From: Fodinibius sp041642155
GTDB taxonomy: Bacteria > Bacteroidota > Rhodothermia > Balneolales > Balneolaceae
Length of the DNA: 24,214 nt
Direction: 5' to 3'
NCBI RefSeq assembly: GCF_041642155.1
Contig: NZ_JBEPWZ010000020.1
Location: 1 to 24,214, forward strand
Shown: positions 1-7,717 of the stretch, piece by piece
How positions within the stretch are numbered: the first letter of the stretch is position 1
Layout of the letters: the number at the start of each line of letters is the position of its first letter
Translations under genes and position numbers: made by a program
Notes under the pieces: model-generated
The model's input: the letters and a program-made list of their open reading frames with translations, nothing else
What the model was told of the DNA's origin: nothing
The model's database searches: none

Positions 1-116
1 TGTAGCTCGGCCTCTTCCCCATCATGCATCATTTCCACCACATGACCTTCCTCTTCCAGTCCCCGTTTAAGGGAACTGGCAAGCTGCTTTTCATCTTCTA
101 CTAAAAATATCCACAT
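1..116 (-). CDS. Two-component response regulator, N-terminal part (cut by window edge)
   Basis: Reading leftwards from an ATG at 116 gives MWIFLVEDEKQLASSLKRGL and continues open to the window edge (38 codons visible). The hydrophobic first strand followed by VEDE, the acidic pocket, and the LASSLKRGLEEEGH helix are typical of the receiver domain of OmpR/CusR-type regulators; the phosphorylated Asp and the DNA-binding domain lie outside the window. It is transcribed divergently from copA, which fits the common arrangement in which a copper-sensing two-component system controls an adjacent copA/copB operon. Family assignment as a receiver is firm; the link to copper comes from position only. 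Confidence 0.85.
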   Translation of the reverse strand, partial: MWIFLVEDEKQLASSLKRGLEEEGHVVEMMHDGEEAEL

Positions 117-279
117 AAAAAGAGATTATCAGTATGCATTCCTTAATAACAAACCTAAGATAACAGACTCTGGTCATTAATGCTTTAAGCTTAATTTAAG
201 GTTTCCCTGTTATCTTTCTGTTCTATTTCGAATTCAAACCAATCCTTTACACAAATTGAAGACAACGCAAAACACCGTT
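117..279. promoter_or_regulatory. Divergent intergenic region between response regulator and copA
   Basis: This AT-rich 163-bp gap must contain the promoters of the leftward regulator gene and the rightward copper operon. It has a direct repeat TTTAAG at 184-189 and 195-200, 11 bp apart, which is about one helical turn and is the kind of spacing used by OmpR-family regulators. No convincing -10/-35 or Bacteroidota -7 element could be placed. The binding-site idea is inference. Confidence 0.35.
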
Positions 280-2094
280 ATGAGTGAGGATAATAACAAT
301 ATAACACGCCGCCGTTTTCTACGATATACCGCATCCATAGCGGCCGTGGCAGGAGTAAGTTCGATTCTGCCGACCTATGCACTTGCAGGATTTAATCAAC
401 GGGAAGTGCTTCGGCCGAAGGGGCCTGACAATATAATTGATCTTACCATTGGTAAAATGCCACATATGATAGATGGAAAACAAGGACAGGCCATTGGAAT
501 GAATGGCACCGTACCCGGCCCCCTCATTCGCCTGAAAGAAGGGCAAGACGTAATGTTACGGGTAACCAATGAACTGGACGAAACAACCTCTATTCACTGG
601 CACGGTATCCTGCTGCCCTTTCAAATGGATGGGGTTCCCGGGGTAAGTTTTGACGGTATTGCACCCGGCGAAACCTTTGAATATCGCTATCCGGTGCGGC
701 AAAGCGGCACCTACTGGTACCACAGCCATTCGGGCCTGCAGGAACAGCTCGGCCATTACGGCCCCATGATCGTTGACCCGGCCGGGGAAGATCCGGTCAA
801 ATACGATCGCGAGTACCCGGTGGTGCTCTCTGACTGGACGTTTGAAGATCCCTATAATGTATTGGCACACAACGTTAAACAGGAAGGGTACTATAATTAC
901 CAGAAACGAACGCTGGGAGAATTTTTTGATGATGTAAAGAAAGACGGCTTCGGTGATGCCGTAAAAGATTATCTCTCATTCGGGAAAATGCGCATGAGCG
1001 CGACCGATCTGGTGGACGTCACCGGTGCCACCTATACCTACCTTATGAACGGTCGCGGACCGGACTCCAACTGGAATGCCTTGTTCAAGAAAGGTGAAAA
1101 AGTGCGGCTGCGATTTATCAACGCCTCGGCGGGTACCACTGCTTTTGACGTTCGCATTCCCGGCCTGGAGATGACGGTCGTACAAGCCGATGGTCAAAAT
1201 GTGGAGCCGGTCCCTGTTGATGAATTCCGCATCGGTATTGCCGAAACCTATGATGTTGTCGTTGAGCCCAAAGAGGAGATGCCCTACACCATTTTTGCGG
1301 AATCCCTGGACCGCGGCGGCTATGCGCGCGGCACGCTGGCCCCGCGCGAAGGCATGTCTGCAGAGGTTCCAAAGCCTCGGCCGCGTCCCAAACGCAGTAT
1401 GAGAGATATGGGTATGGCAATGGACATGGACAGTATGGATATGGAAGATGATGACATGGAAGGCATGGACCATGGAGATATGGATCACGGCGACATGGAT
1501 CACGATGAGATGCCCATGCCCGGCAATGGTAAGAAACCCGTCAAGCATGGTCCCGACAAACACGGTCCCGGTTCGGCAGCCATTGCCCAAAATCAGTTCG
1601 ACCGGCTGGATGAGCCGGGCATAGGCCTGGGTAATGACCGGCGAAAAGTGCTGGTGTACAACGATCTCAGGAGTCTGCGTCCCAATCGGGATACCCGCGA
1701 TGCCCAGCGGGAAGTGGAATTGCACCTGACCGGCAATATGGAGCGCTACATGTGGTCGTTCGACGGCGAGCAGTTTCACGAGGTGGACGGTCCTATCGAG
1801 TTTACACACAACGAGCGGCTGCGGCTGACGCTGGTTAACGACACGATGATGGAACATCCCATTCACCTGCACGGTATGTGGATGGAGCTGGAAAACGGAA
1901 ACGGGCAGCACAACCCCCGGCAGCATACCCTGCTCGTACAGCCGGCCCAGCGGATTTCGGCCCTCGTAACGCCGCGCGACAAAGGGCGCTGGGCCTTCCA
2001 CTGCCACATCCTTTATCACATGGAGCGGGGCATGTTCCGTGTAGTACAGGTGGCCGATGAAGAGGGCAGCATTTATGGACAGGATTATTCATAA
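280..2094 (+). CDS. copA: CopA-type multicopper oxidase, Tat-exported copper resistance protein
   Basis: Periplasmic multicopper oxidase of the CopA copper-resistance family, expected to oxidise or sequester Cu(I). From the ATG at 280 it is 604 residues. A Tat signal (TRRRFLRYTASIAAVAG, arginines near residues 10-12) is followed by three cupredoxin domains. Copper ligands are visible: HWHG (H106, H108), YWYHSHSG (H148, H150), HPIHLHG (from 526) and HCHILYHMERGM (574-585: type 1 ligands C575, H580, M585). Residues about 374-413 form a Met/Asp/His-rich insert with repeated MDHGD units, typical of CopA copper loading. An in-frame TTG at 256 would add eight residues; the ATG places the Tat motif at a more usual distance. 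It heads a plus-strand operon with copB 59 bp downstream. Confidence 0.95.
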   Translation: MSEDNNNITRRRFLRYTASIAAVAGVSSILPTYALAGFNQREVLRPKGPDNIIDLTIGKMPHMIDGKQGQAIGMNGTVPGPLIRLKEGQDVMLRVTNELDETTSIHWHGILLPFQMDGVPGVSFDGIAPGETFEYRYPVRQSGTYWYHSHSGLQEQLGHYGPMIVDPAGEDPVKYDREYPVVLSDWTFEDPYNVLAHNVKQEGYYNYQKRTLGEFFDDVKKDGFGDAVKDYLSFGKMRMSATDLVDVTGATYTYLMNGRGPDSNWNALFKKGEKVRLRFINASAGTTAFDVRIPGLEMTVVQADGQNVEPVPVDEFRIGIAETYDVVVEPKEEMPYTIFAESLDRGGYARGTLAPREGMSAEVPKPRPRPKRSMRDMGMAMDMDSMDMEDDDMEGMDHGDMDHGDMDHDEMPMPGNGKKPVKHGPDKHGPGSAAIAQNQFDRLDEPGIGLGNDRRKVLVYNDLRSLRPNRDTRDAQREVELHLTGNMERYMWSFDGEQFHEVDGPIEFTHNERLRLTLVNDTMMEHPIHLHGMWMELENGNGQHNPRQHTLLVQPAQRISALVTPRDKGRWAFHCHILYHMERGMFRVVQVADEEGSIYGQDYS

Positions 2095-2153
2095 ATGGAA
2101 TCCAACGAACTTTTTACGAACGAATTTTACCAGACATACAAATTTGCAAGAAC

Positions 2154-2918
2154 ATGACTTTGATTAAACACGCGTCAACATTCATTCTCACTGCTTTTGC
2201 TCTCATTGTAATAGCCGGTAGCCCGGCACTTGCTCAAAAGGCTCCCGAGTTCAGCAACGACCTGATGATGGACAATAAAACCTACGTCTATCTGATCGCT
2301 GAAAAGCTGGAATACCGCAGCGTGAACGGCGTCAATCCCCTGATGTGGGAAGTGCAGGGCTACGCGGGCAAGGACCTGAATAAATTCTGGTTTAAGTCAC
2401 ACGGAGAAGCGCTGACTACCGAAAACGAAGCCGAAATGGAATTCCAGGGCTTGTATAGCCGGGCCATCGGCCCCTATTTCGATGTGCAGACCGGCGTCCG
2501 GTATGACCTTGCTTATGAAGGAAACGGAAACAACTCACGCGCCCTTGCGGTACTGGGACTTCAGGGCATGGCCCCTTACTTCTTTCATGTCGACGGCGGT
2601 ATGTTCATAAGTGAAGACGGCGATATTTCGGCCTCTCTGGAAGCTGAATATGACCTGCTGTTTACCCAGCGACTGATCGGCCAGCCGATCTTCGAAACCA
2701 GCATTGCCGTCCAGGAGGTCCCCGAGTGGGGCGTCGGATCCGGAGTTAACGACGTCGGACTCGGCTTCCGGCTTCGCTATGAATTGCAGCGGGAATTTGC
2801 GCCCTACATCGGGATCAACTGGGAGCGCAAGCTGGGCGAAACCGCCGATATGGCGCGCGCTAGGGGCGGACATGTTAGCAACCTGAGTCTGCTCGGAGGC
2901 GTTCGCATGTGGTTTTAG
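2154..2918 (+). CDS. copB: Copper resistance protein B, outer-membrane
   Basis: 254-residue CopB-family protein. It has a Sec signal peptide (hydrophobic about 9-25, cleavage near ALA-Q27). The mature part carries family-typical stretches: KLEYR and NPLMWEVQGYAGKDLNKFWFK, then alternating beta strands such as GPYFDVQTGVRYDL and FAPYIGINWERKLG, ending in an aromatic residue (GGVRMWF), as expected for an outer-membrane beta barrel. CopB is known as the outer-membrane partner of CopA in copper tolerance. The Met-rich N-terminal repeat of some CopB proteins is absent here, so this is a short form. ATG at 2154 has no strong Shine-Dalgarno, as is usual in this window. Confidence 0.92.
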   Translation: MTLIKHASTFILTAFALIVIAGSPALAQKAPEFSNDLMMDNKTYVYLIAEKLEYRSVNGVNPLMWEVQGYAGKDLNKFWFKSHGEALTTENEAEMEFQGLYSRAIGPYFDVQTGVRYDLAYEGNGNNSRALAVLGLQGMAPYFFHVDGGMFISEDGDISASLEAEYDLLFTQRLIGQPIFETSIAVQEVPEWGVGSGVNDVGLGFRLRYELQREFAPYIGINWERKLGETADMARARGGHVSNLSLLGGVRMWF

Positions 2919-2979
2919 CGGTTTATTCTGTTGCTTTGACGATAAAAACAATACAAATTAACATAAAAACAAGGGTTTT

Positions 2980-3195
2980 ATGCATGATTTCAATTTCTTT
3001 GGAGGTGGATGGATGATGTTCTTCTGGTGGTTTTTAATCATAGTACTGGTCGTATTTGCCATTCGAGCCCTGATAAGGGCTAAACAAAACAATCGGAGTA
3101 AAGAAACACCAATGGACATACTCGAACGACGGTATGCCAATGGCGAAATTGATGAAGAGGAGTTCAATAAGCGAAAACAGGAATTGCTCAAATAG
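2980..3195 (+). CDS. Small membrane protein with SHOCT domain
   Basis: 71-residue protein with one membrane segment (about residues 11-31, WMMFFWWFLIIVLVVFAIRA) followed by a basic linker and a C-terminal SHOCT motif (about 45-70, DILERRYANGEIDEEEFNKR). SHOCT modules are short C-terminal helices found in many small bacterial membrane proteins, often in metal-resistance or envelope loci; the biochemical role is unknown. It lies 61 bp after copB and only 6 bp before the second multicopper oxidase, so it is almost certainly co-transcribed with the copper genes. Homologues of this shape are frequent next to copper oxidases, which suggests but does not prove a role in assembly or copper handling. 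Confidence 0.88.
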   Translation: MHDFNFFGGGWMMFFWWFLIIVLVVFAIRALIRAKQNNRSKETPMDILERRYANGEIDEEEFNKRKQELLK

Positions 3196-3201
3196 CGGAA
3201 A

Positions 3202-4668
3202 ATGGATAGAAAGGCCTTCTTGAAATATGCTGGGGCCAGTGCTGGTTTCTGGTTGGCACCTTCTGTTATTACATCTTGCACGAATGGTGGTGCTTATAAA
3301 CCGGATAGCTATCGCTATCCCCTGCAATTACCGGATATCCTGGACAGCGATCAATTACGGGCGTCTCGAGATAACCTAACTATTGCTGAACAATACACAT
3401 TAGACGGCCTTCAGTTTAATGAAAGTTTACCGGGACCAACCATCCGCATAAAAAAAGGAGAGCGATTTCAGGTTCAATTCCATAACAATATTGGTGAGGA
3501 AAGCATTATCCATTGGCATGGAATGATTGTACCGCCTGAGATGGACGGACACCCCAGGGATGTCATTTCGGAAGGAAGCTATTCCTATGATTTTAAGATC
3601 AATCAGCGAGCTGGGACCTATTGGTATCATCCGCATCCACACAGAATCACAGGCCCACAGGTTTATCGGGGATTAGCGGGATTTTTTATCGTAACGGACG
3701 ATGAAGAGGAAGCCTTGAACCTGCCCTCCGGGGAATTCGAACTTCCGCTGGTCATTCAGGATCGAAAAATTGACTCTTCCGGAACGATCTACTATGACCC
3801 TTCCATGCCGGAACGCATGATGACTGGCTACCTGGGCGATCATATTTTGGTTAATGGAGTACCCAGTCCTTATCACGAAGTACAGCCCCGTCCCTACCGG
3901 TTGCGGTTGCTTAATGGTTCAAATGCTCGTATTTATAATATTGCTTTGCGCAACGGGAATTCATTTACCGTGCTTGGATCCGACGGGGGACTTTTACCCC
4001 GCCCTGTTGAAACAACCGAACTTTTGCTGGCTCCCGGAGAACGGGCCGATATATTGATGGATTTTTCCAATGGGTTCAGCGGTAATTCTGCAGAACTAAT
4101 CAGCAAGTCCTTCTCAGTGCCTTCAAACGGTGGAATGATGGGAAACATGTCACAAATGATGGGACAGGGGGGACCGGAGCAAGGCAGTGAATTTTCACTG
4201 ATGGAATTTCGTATAGGCAACAAGACCGGTTCATCCTCTCCTGTAGATCTTCCCCAACAACTCTCTGATATCAGTTTTCCTTCCCAGGAGGACGCCCTGC
4301 GAATCCGAAGTATTGAAGTAGATATGGAGATGATGAGGGGCCACACCATAAATGGTCGTTTATTTGAAATGCTTCGAGTCGATGAAGAAATAACCCGGGG
4401 AGATACGGAAATATGGGAATTCATCAATAATTCCGCGGTCCCTCATCCCATGCATATTCATGCTGTACAATTTAAAGTATTAAGCCGCACCGGAAACCGG
4501 GACATTATTCCAACCGAAACCGGCTGGAAAGATACCGTCCTCGTAATGCCGGGGGAACGAGTTCGCGTGATTGTGACATTCGACGCTCCGAAAGGCTTGT
4601 ATGTTTTTCACTGCCATAATCTTGAACACGAAGATGCGGGTATGATGGCGAACCTGGAAATTACTTGA
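3202..4668 (+). CDS. Second multicopper oxidase (CueO/CotA-like), probable lipoprotein
   Basis: 488-residue three-domain multicopper oxidase. Ligand motifs are complete: HWHGM (104-108), YWYHPHPHR (140-148), HPMHIHAVQF (415-424) and HCHNLEHEDAGMM (470-482; type 1 ligands C471, H476, M481). The N-terminus MDRKAFLKYAGASAGFWLAP lacks twin arginines and leads to ITSC at about residues 22-26, a plausible lipobox, so the protein is probably lipid-anchored. A short Met-rich segment (about 310-325, MMGNMSQMMGQ) resembles the copper-binding loop of cuprous oxidases such as CueO. It closes the copper operon and differs from the upstream CopA in size and signal type, so the two are not recent duplicates. 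Confidence 0.92.
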   Translation: MDRKAFLKYAGASAGFWLAPSVITSCTNGGAYKPDSYRYPLQLPDILDSDQLRASRDNLTIAEQYTLDGLQFNESLPGPTIRIKKGERFQVQFHNNIGEESIIHWHGMIVPPEMDGHPRDVISEGSYSYDFKINQRAGTYWYHPHPHRITGPQVYRGLAGFFIVTDDEEEALNLPSGEFELPLVIQDRKIDSSGTIYYDPSMPERMMTGYLGDHILVNGVPSPYHEVQPRPYRLRLLNGSNARIYNIALRNGNSFTVLGSDGGLLPRPVETTELLLAPGERADILMDFSNGFSGNSAELISKSFSVPSNGGMMGNMSQMMGQGGPEQGSEFSLMEFRIGNKTGSSSPVDLPQQLSDISFPSQEDALRIRSIEVDMEMMRGHTINGRLFEMLRVDEEITRGDTEIWEFINNSAVPHPMHIHAVQFKVLSRTGNRDIIPTETGWKDTVLVMPGERVRVIVTFDAPKGLYVFHCHNLEHEDAGMMANLEIT

Positions 4669-4960
4669 AAAAATGCAACTTCGGGCAATCGCCTTTTTAC
4701 GGAATCAAATACGTCTTTTCAGTAAACAGGTGTCTCAGCAGGTACCCTCAGCATCCCCTTTTTAAAAGGGATTTTCTGAGTATAATGCTTAGAATATAGG
4801 ATATTCATTACATGCGAATAAGACTCCATCAGCCGATTTGGGAATCAATGACAGGTTGAAGATGTTAGTCTCCCCCCTCTCCATCATTCAGTCAGAAGCA
4901 GAGAACCGGGCTTTCACCCTCCTTTCCCCCTTGGTTTTGGTATGGCATTTAACTTACAGC
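4669..4960. other. Intergenic region after the copper operon
   Basis: Non-coding stretch between converging genes. Two weak hairpins might end the plus-strand operon: GGGC-AATC-GCC followed by TTTTT at 4683-4698, and ATCCCCTTTTTAAAAGGGAT at 4753-4772 followed by TTT. Neither is strong. Nothing else was recognised before the minus-strand terminator at 4961-4992. Confidence 0.4.
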
Positions 4961-4992
4961 AAACAAAAAAGGCCAGTCCGCTAAGACTGGCC
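4961..4992 (-). terminator. Rho-independent terminator of the beta-helix lipoprotein gene
   Basis: Perfect 8-bp stem GGCCAGTC/GACTGGCC (4971-4978 with 4985-4992), 6-nt loop. Read on the minus strand the stem is followed by TTTTTTGTTTGC. It lies 72 bp beyond the stop codon of the leftward gene. Confidence 0.85.
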
Positions 4993-5063
4993 CGTTTCAA
5001 AACAGAAATAAATCAGAGTTCTATGGTAAGGCCGCTGTAAAAGTCGACCTTATTGTGTAGGTG

Positions 5064-6323
5064 TTACGGGCTAAAGGGATGATTATTAGCCTGAACCTTA
5101 TTACCTCCACTGCCATCGGTTTCTATTGCAGTATTGAAGTTATCTATCTGATTATTAATAATCTTATTATTTCCAACGGCGGGATCGTAACTGTCTGAAA
5201 GATCTTCGGCATAGACGTGGATGCCTATTCCGCTCCCGGTACCTTCCACAGTATTACGGACAATCGTGTTGTTATTTGCCGTTGAATTCATGGTGCTTAA
5301 GATGTTATCCCAGGATTTGCTCTGTACTACAATACCGCCATCAGAATCACCAATCGTATTTCTGGTTATGCTGTTGCCATCAGCAGTATCCGAAAACCAA
5401 CCCCATGAACTGACTGCAATAGCCCGGTCAGCATCTTTGACCGTATTATTCTGAATTTTCACGTTATCAGACTCAAAAATAAGAATTCCGGATGCGCTCC
5501 AGACGGGTCCTGAATAGTGGATTTGAGAGATCGTGTTGCCGGATACTTTCCCTTTTGCACCGTAGCCGATTTGTATCCCATTTGGGGCATTATTGGGATT
5601 ACCAGAGCCGACGATAACATTATCTTTTACGATCACGTCCGGGGAGGGATGAGCTCCACCGTCACCGTTCGCACCGATTCCACCACGCTCGACACCGTTG
5701 ATTTCGTTGTTAGCAAAAGTCACTTTGCTGTCGCCGTAAGCAATAAGCCCGAACGTGGCTCCACTACCTTCGAGATCCATGTTTTTAACCGTTACGTCGG
5801 CTATGCCGCCGGAGCTTTGGACATTCCGAAAAAGAACGCCGGTTAAACCAGATTCCGAACTGGATTCTCCATCAATGATAAAGCCGCGCACGGTCACATC
5901 AATTGTTTGAGAGCCGCTGGCAGCGCCATTTTGTATCGTACCCCCATTAGCGAAAATGAGCGGCCGCCAGGCACTGCCACTTTCTGCCAGGTTATAAGAT
6001 TGTACCGATTGCGGCTGTGTAATGGTAGCGTTGTTCTGACCAACAAGGGTTAAATCCTTATTGATCAGGATCTGTTCAGCGTGGCTGCCCCCGTCGACTA
6101 ATATCTTGTCTCCGGCATTCGCCTGATTGACAGCTGTCTGGATACTTTCGCTCGGTCCGACTACAAGATCAAAGGACTTACTTGATGCGTTATGACTTGC
6201 CGACTGCTGTTGGCTGATATTAGGCTCGTTAGCGTCCGGCGATGCCGATTGCGGCGTTTTATCACATGCCGATATTAACGTTACTACTAATAAATATGGT
6301 AAGATATATTTGATATTGAACAT
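5064..6323 (-). CDS. Right-handed parallel beta-helix lipoprotein
   Basis: 419 residues. A lipoprotein signal (hydrophobic 8-18, lipobox LISAC, Cys20) is followed by a Ser/Gln/Asn-rich linker and then a right-handed beta-helix domain. The helix begins with SIQTAVNQANAGDKILVDGG, a classic N-terminal cap of pectate-lyase/NosD-type folds, and continues with many Asn-ladder rungs such as NNEINGV, VKDNVIVGSGN, IQNNTVKDADRAI and NNKIINNQIDNF. The family includes polysaccharide lyases, epimerases and cell-surface adhesins; no catalytic residues could be assigned, so substrate is unknown. A Shine-Dalgarno-like AGGGAGAAC lies just upstream of the ATG at 6323. It has its own terminator and appears to be a single-gene unit. 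Confidence 0.88.
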   Translation of the reverse strand: MFNIKYILPYLLVVTLISACDKTPQSASPDANEPNISQQQSASHNASSKSFDLVVGPSESIQTAVNQANAGDKILVDGGSHAEQILINKDLTLVGQNNATITQPQSVQSYNLAESGSAWRPLIFANGGTIQNGAASGSQTIDVTVRGFIIDGESSSESGLTGVLFRNVQSSGGIADVTVKNMDLEGSGATFGLIAYGDSKVTFANNEINGVERGGIGANGDGGAHPSPDVIVKDNVIVGSGNPNNAPNGIQIGYGAKGKVSGNTISQIHYSGPVWSASGILIFESDNVKIQNNTVKDADRAIAVSSWGWFSDTADGNSITRNTIGDSDGGIVVQSKSWDNILSTMNSTANNNTIVRNTVEGTGSGIGIHVYAEDLSDSYDPAVGNNKIINNQIDNFNTAIETDGSGGNKVQANNHPFSP

Positions 6324-6571
6324 ACTTGTTCTCCCTCTTTTCCCTTTTTTATGTTTTAATGCAAATAAACTTACTTTTTTTGAGGGTTATCTTCAACTCA
6401 AAAACTTAATATACCTATGTAATTCAATAAATTACACGGAAGCTGGTAATTGTTTCCTGATTCCGGTTCTCGGTGGACTTTTAACTTAATGAAAGATTAA
6501 TGGAGGCTTTCTCTTAACACGTTGTAATAATTGGTTTGCCATCTTTCTATGGCATAGAAGTTATCTTACAA

Positions 6572-6589
6572 TTTTTGATATATCAAAAA
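6572..6589. repeat. 18-bp perfect palindrome abutting the operon stop codon
   Basis: TTTTTGATATATCAAAAA reads the same on both strands and touches the stop codon of the GNAT gene (6590-6592). A second small hairpin, TGCCAT/ATGGCA (537-542 and 549-554 after 6000), follows 18 bp further along on the minus strand. Neither has a U-tract on the minus strand, so a terminator role is uncertain; a protein-binding site is also possible. Confidence 0.4.
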
Positions 6590-7708
6590 CTATATCTGGA
6601 CTGCATCAGCATAGATTAGTGGTATATTCTCTTTTTCTACAAGCTTTTCCCACTGCATCGACCCCAGCACTACATGAGAACGAACGTGCTTGGTATAGAA
6701 ATTCTTGGTAAATGATAACAGCGGATCGTCAACACTGGCGCCCAAAATGATCGAATGATACTCCTGCCGTTTGAATTCATTGTAAGCATATCTTAACAAG
6801 GCCTCCATGATAGCGGGCTCTCGATCTTTGACCGCATATTCTGCTATGGTAATATCCCGAAACGCTTCCCCCGGGCTGGGCAGGGATGGGATGCCCAAAA
6901 GCGGAGCCCCTGCATTATACAGTAACCTAATCATCCCAAACGCGACGCCATACTTCAATACCCTGTTTTTCTTAAAAGAAGTCATGTCCCAGCAAGAACA
7001 TACACCAACAATTTGATTGCCTGTCAACGCCACTGCGTAATTCTCTATACCAAAATTGGGTCGCTGTTTCAGGTTCCTCAGAAAAATATCCCTGTTCATT
7101 TCCGGTGCCAGGAACCGGATTGAATATTCCTCCTGGAGCAGTTCAACGATCGGATCAATGTCGTCATAAGTGGCTGTTCGAACAGTGTACTTCCGGCTCA
7201 TCCGCACGGGAATAGTGAGCAAGATATTCACCATGGAAATTAGTCCTACTTTTTTTGCATAAGGTGCATCGGGGAATCGGGGATGGCGGCGGTTGACAAG
7301 ATTCAGGGCCGGTTCATTGTTCTCCATTATGTATGCATAGAAATATTCCACATCAGGATCTAGTCCCCCAAAAAAGAAATTGGACATCCTGTAGAAGAAT
7401 CCCGCTCCCCTTCCCTCCTCCTTGACATGCATATTTCCCACATACATCACATTTGCAAGACGCTGATGGTAGATATATCTTTTTTGAAAGGTCGCTATGG
7501 CGTAACCCAGCATCTCATCTTTCCTAAATAATCCCCCGCAGCGATACCGGTAGGAAGTCAATTTGGGGATCGTAAATATATCCGGCGAGCGATCAAACAA
7601 TATGTGAAATCCGCCAGACTCCACCGGAGATTCCTGTGCGACAGCGAGCATTTTCTCATTCCATTCCTCTTCCAGCTCCCTTGCCTGATAATACGATTGA
7701 TTTGTCAT
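6590..7708 (-). CDS. GNAT-family acyltransferase-like protein, probably tandem GNAT
   Basis: 372-residue protein, last gene of the three-gene operon; its ATG lies 9 bp after the stop of the DUF3419 gene. The N-terminal half shows a GNAT acyl-CoA-binding pattern: strand NVMYVGNMHV followed by EEGRGAGFFYRM (97-108, a Q/RxxGxG/A loop), then MENNEPALNLVNRR (128-141), the usual N-x-x-A helix. From about residue 174 a second module starts with YTVRTATYDDIDPIVELLQE, a typical GNAT beginning, with NQIVGVCSCWDM later, but its acyl-CoA loop is degenerate. GNAT enzymes transfer acyl groups to amines; in this operon the acceptor could be the amine made upstream. That role is inference. Only one module may be catalytic. 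Confidence 0.75.
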   Translation of the reverse strand: MTNQSYYQARELEEEWNEKMLAVAQESPVESGGFHILFDRSPDIFTIPKLTSYRYRCGGLFRKDEMLGYAIATFQKRYIYHQRLANVMYVGNMHVKEEGRGAGFFYRMSNFFFGGLDPDVEYFYAYIMENNEPALNLVNRRHPRFPDAPYAKKVGLISMVNILLTIPVRMSRKYTVRTATYDDIDPIVELLQEEYSIRFLAPEMNRDIFLRNLKQRPNFGIENYAVALTGNQIVGVCSCWDMTSFKKNRVLKYGVAFGMIRLLYNAGAPLLGIPSLPSPGEAFRDITIAEYAVKDREPAIMEALLRYAYNEFKRQEYHSIILGASVDDPLLSFTKNFYTKHVRSHVVLGSMQWEKLVEKENIPLIYADAVQI

Positions 7709-7717
7709 CTTGTTGTT

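Noticed and set aside
976..2019. 347-codon minus-strand reading frame inside copA
   Set aside because: It is antisense to a clearly coding gene. Its His/Ile-rich make-up simply mirrors the Met/Asp/His-rich insert of CopA.
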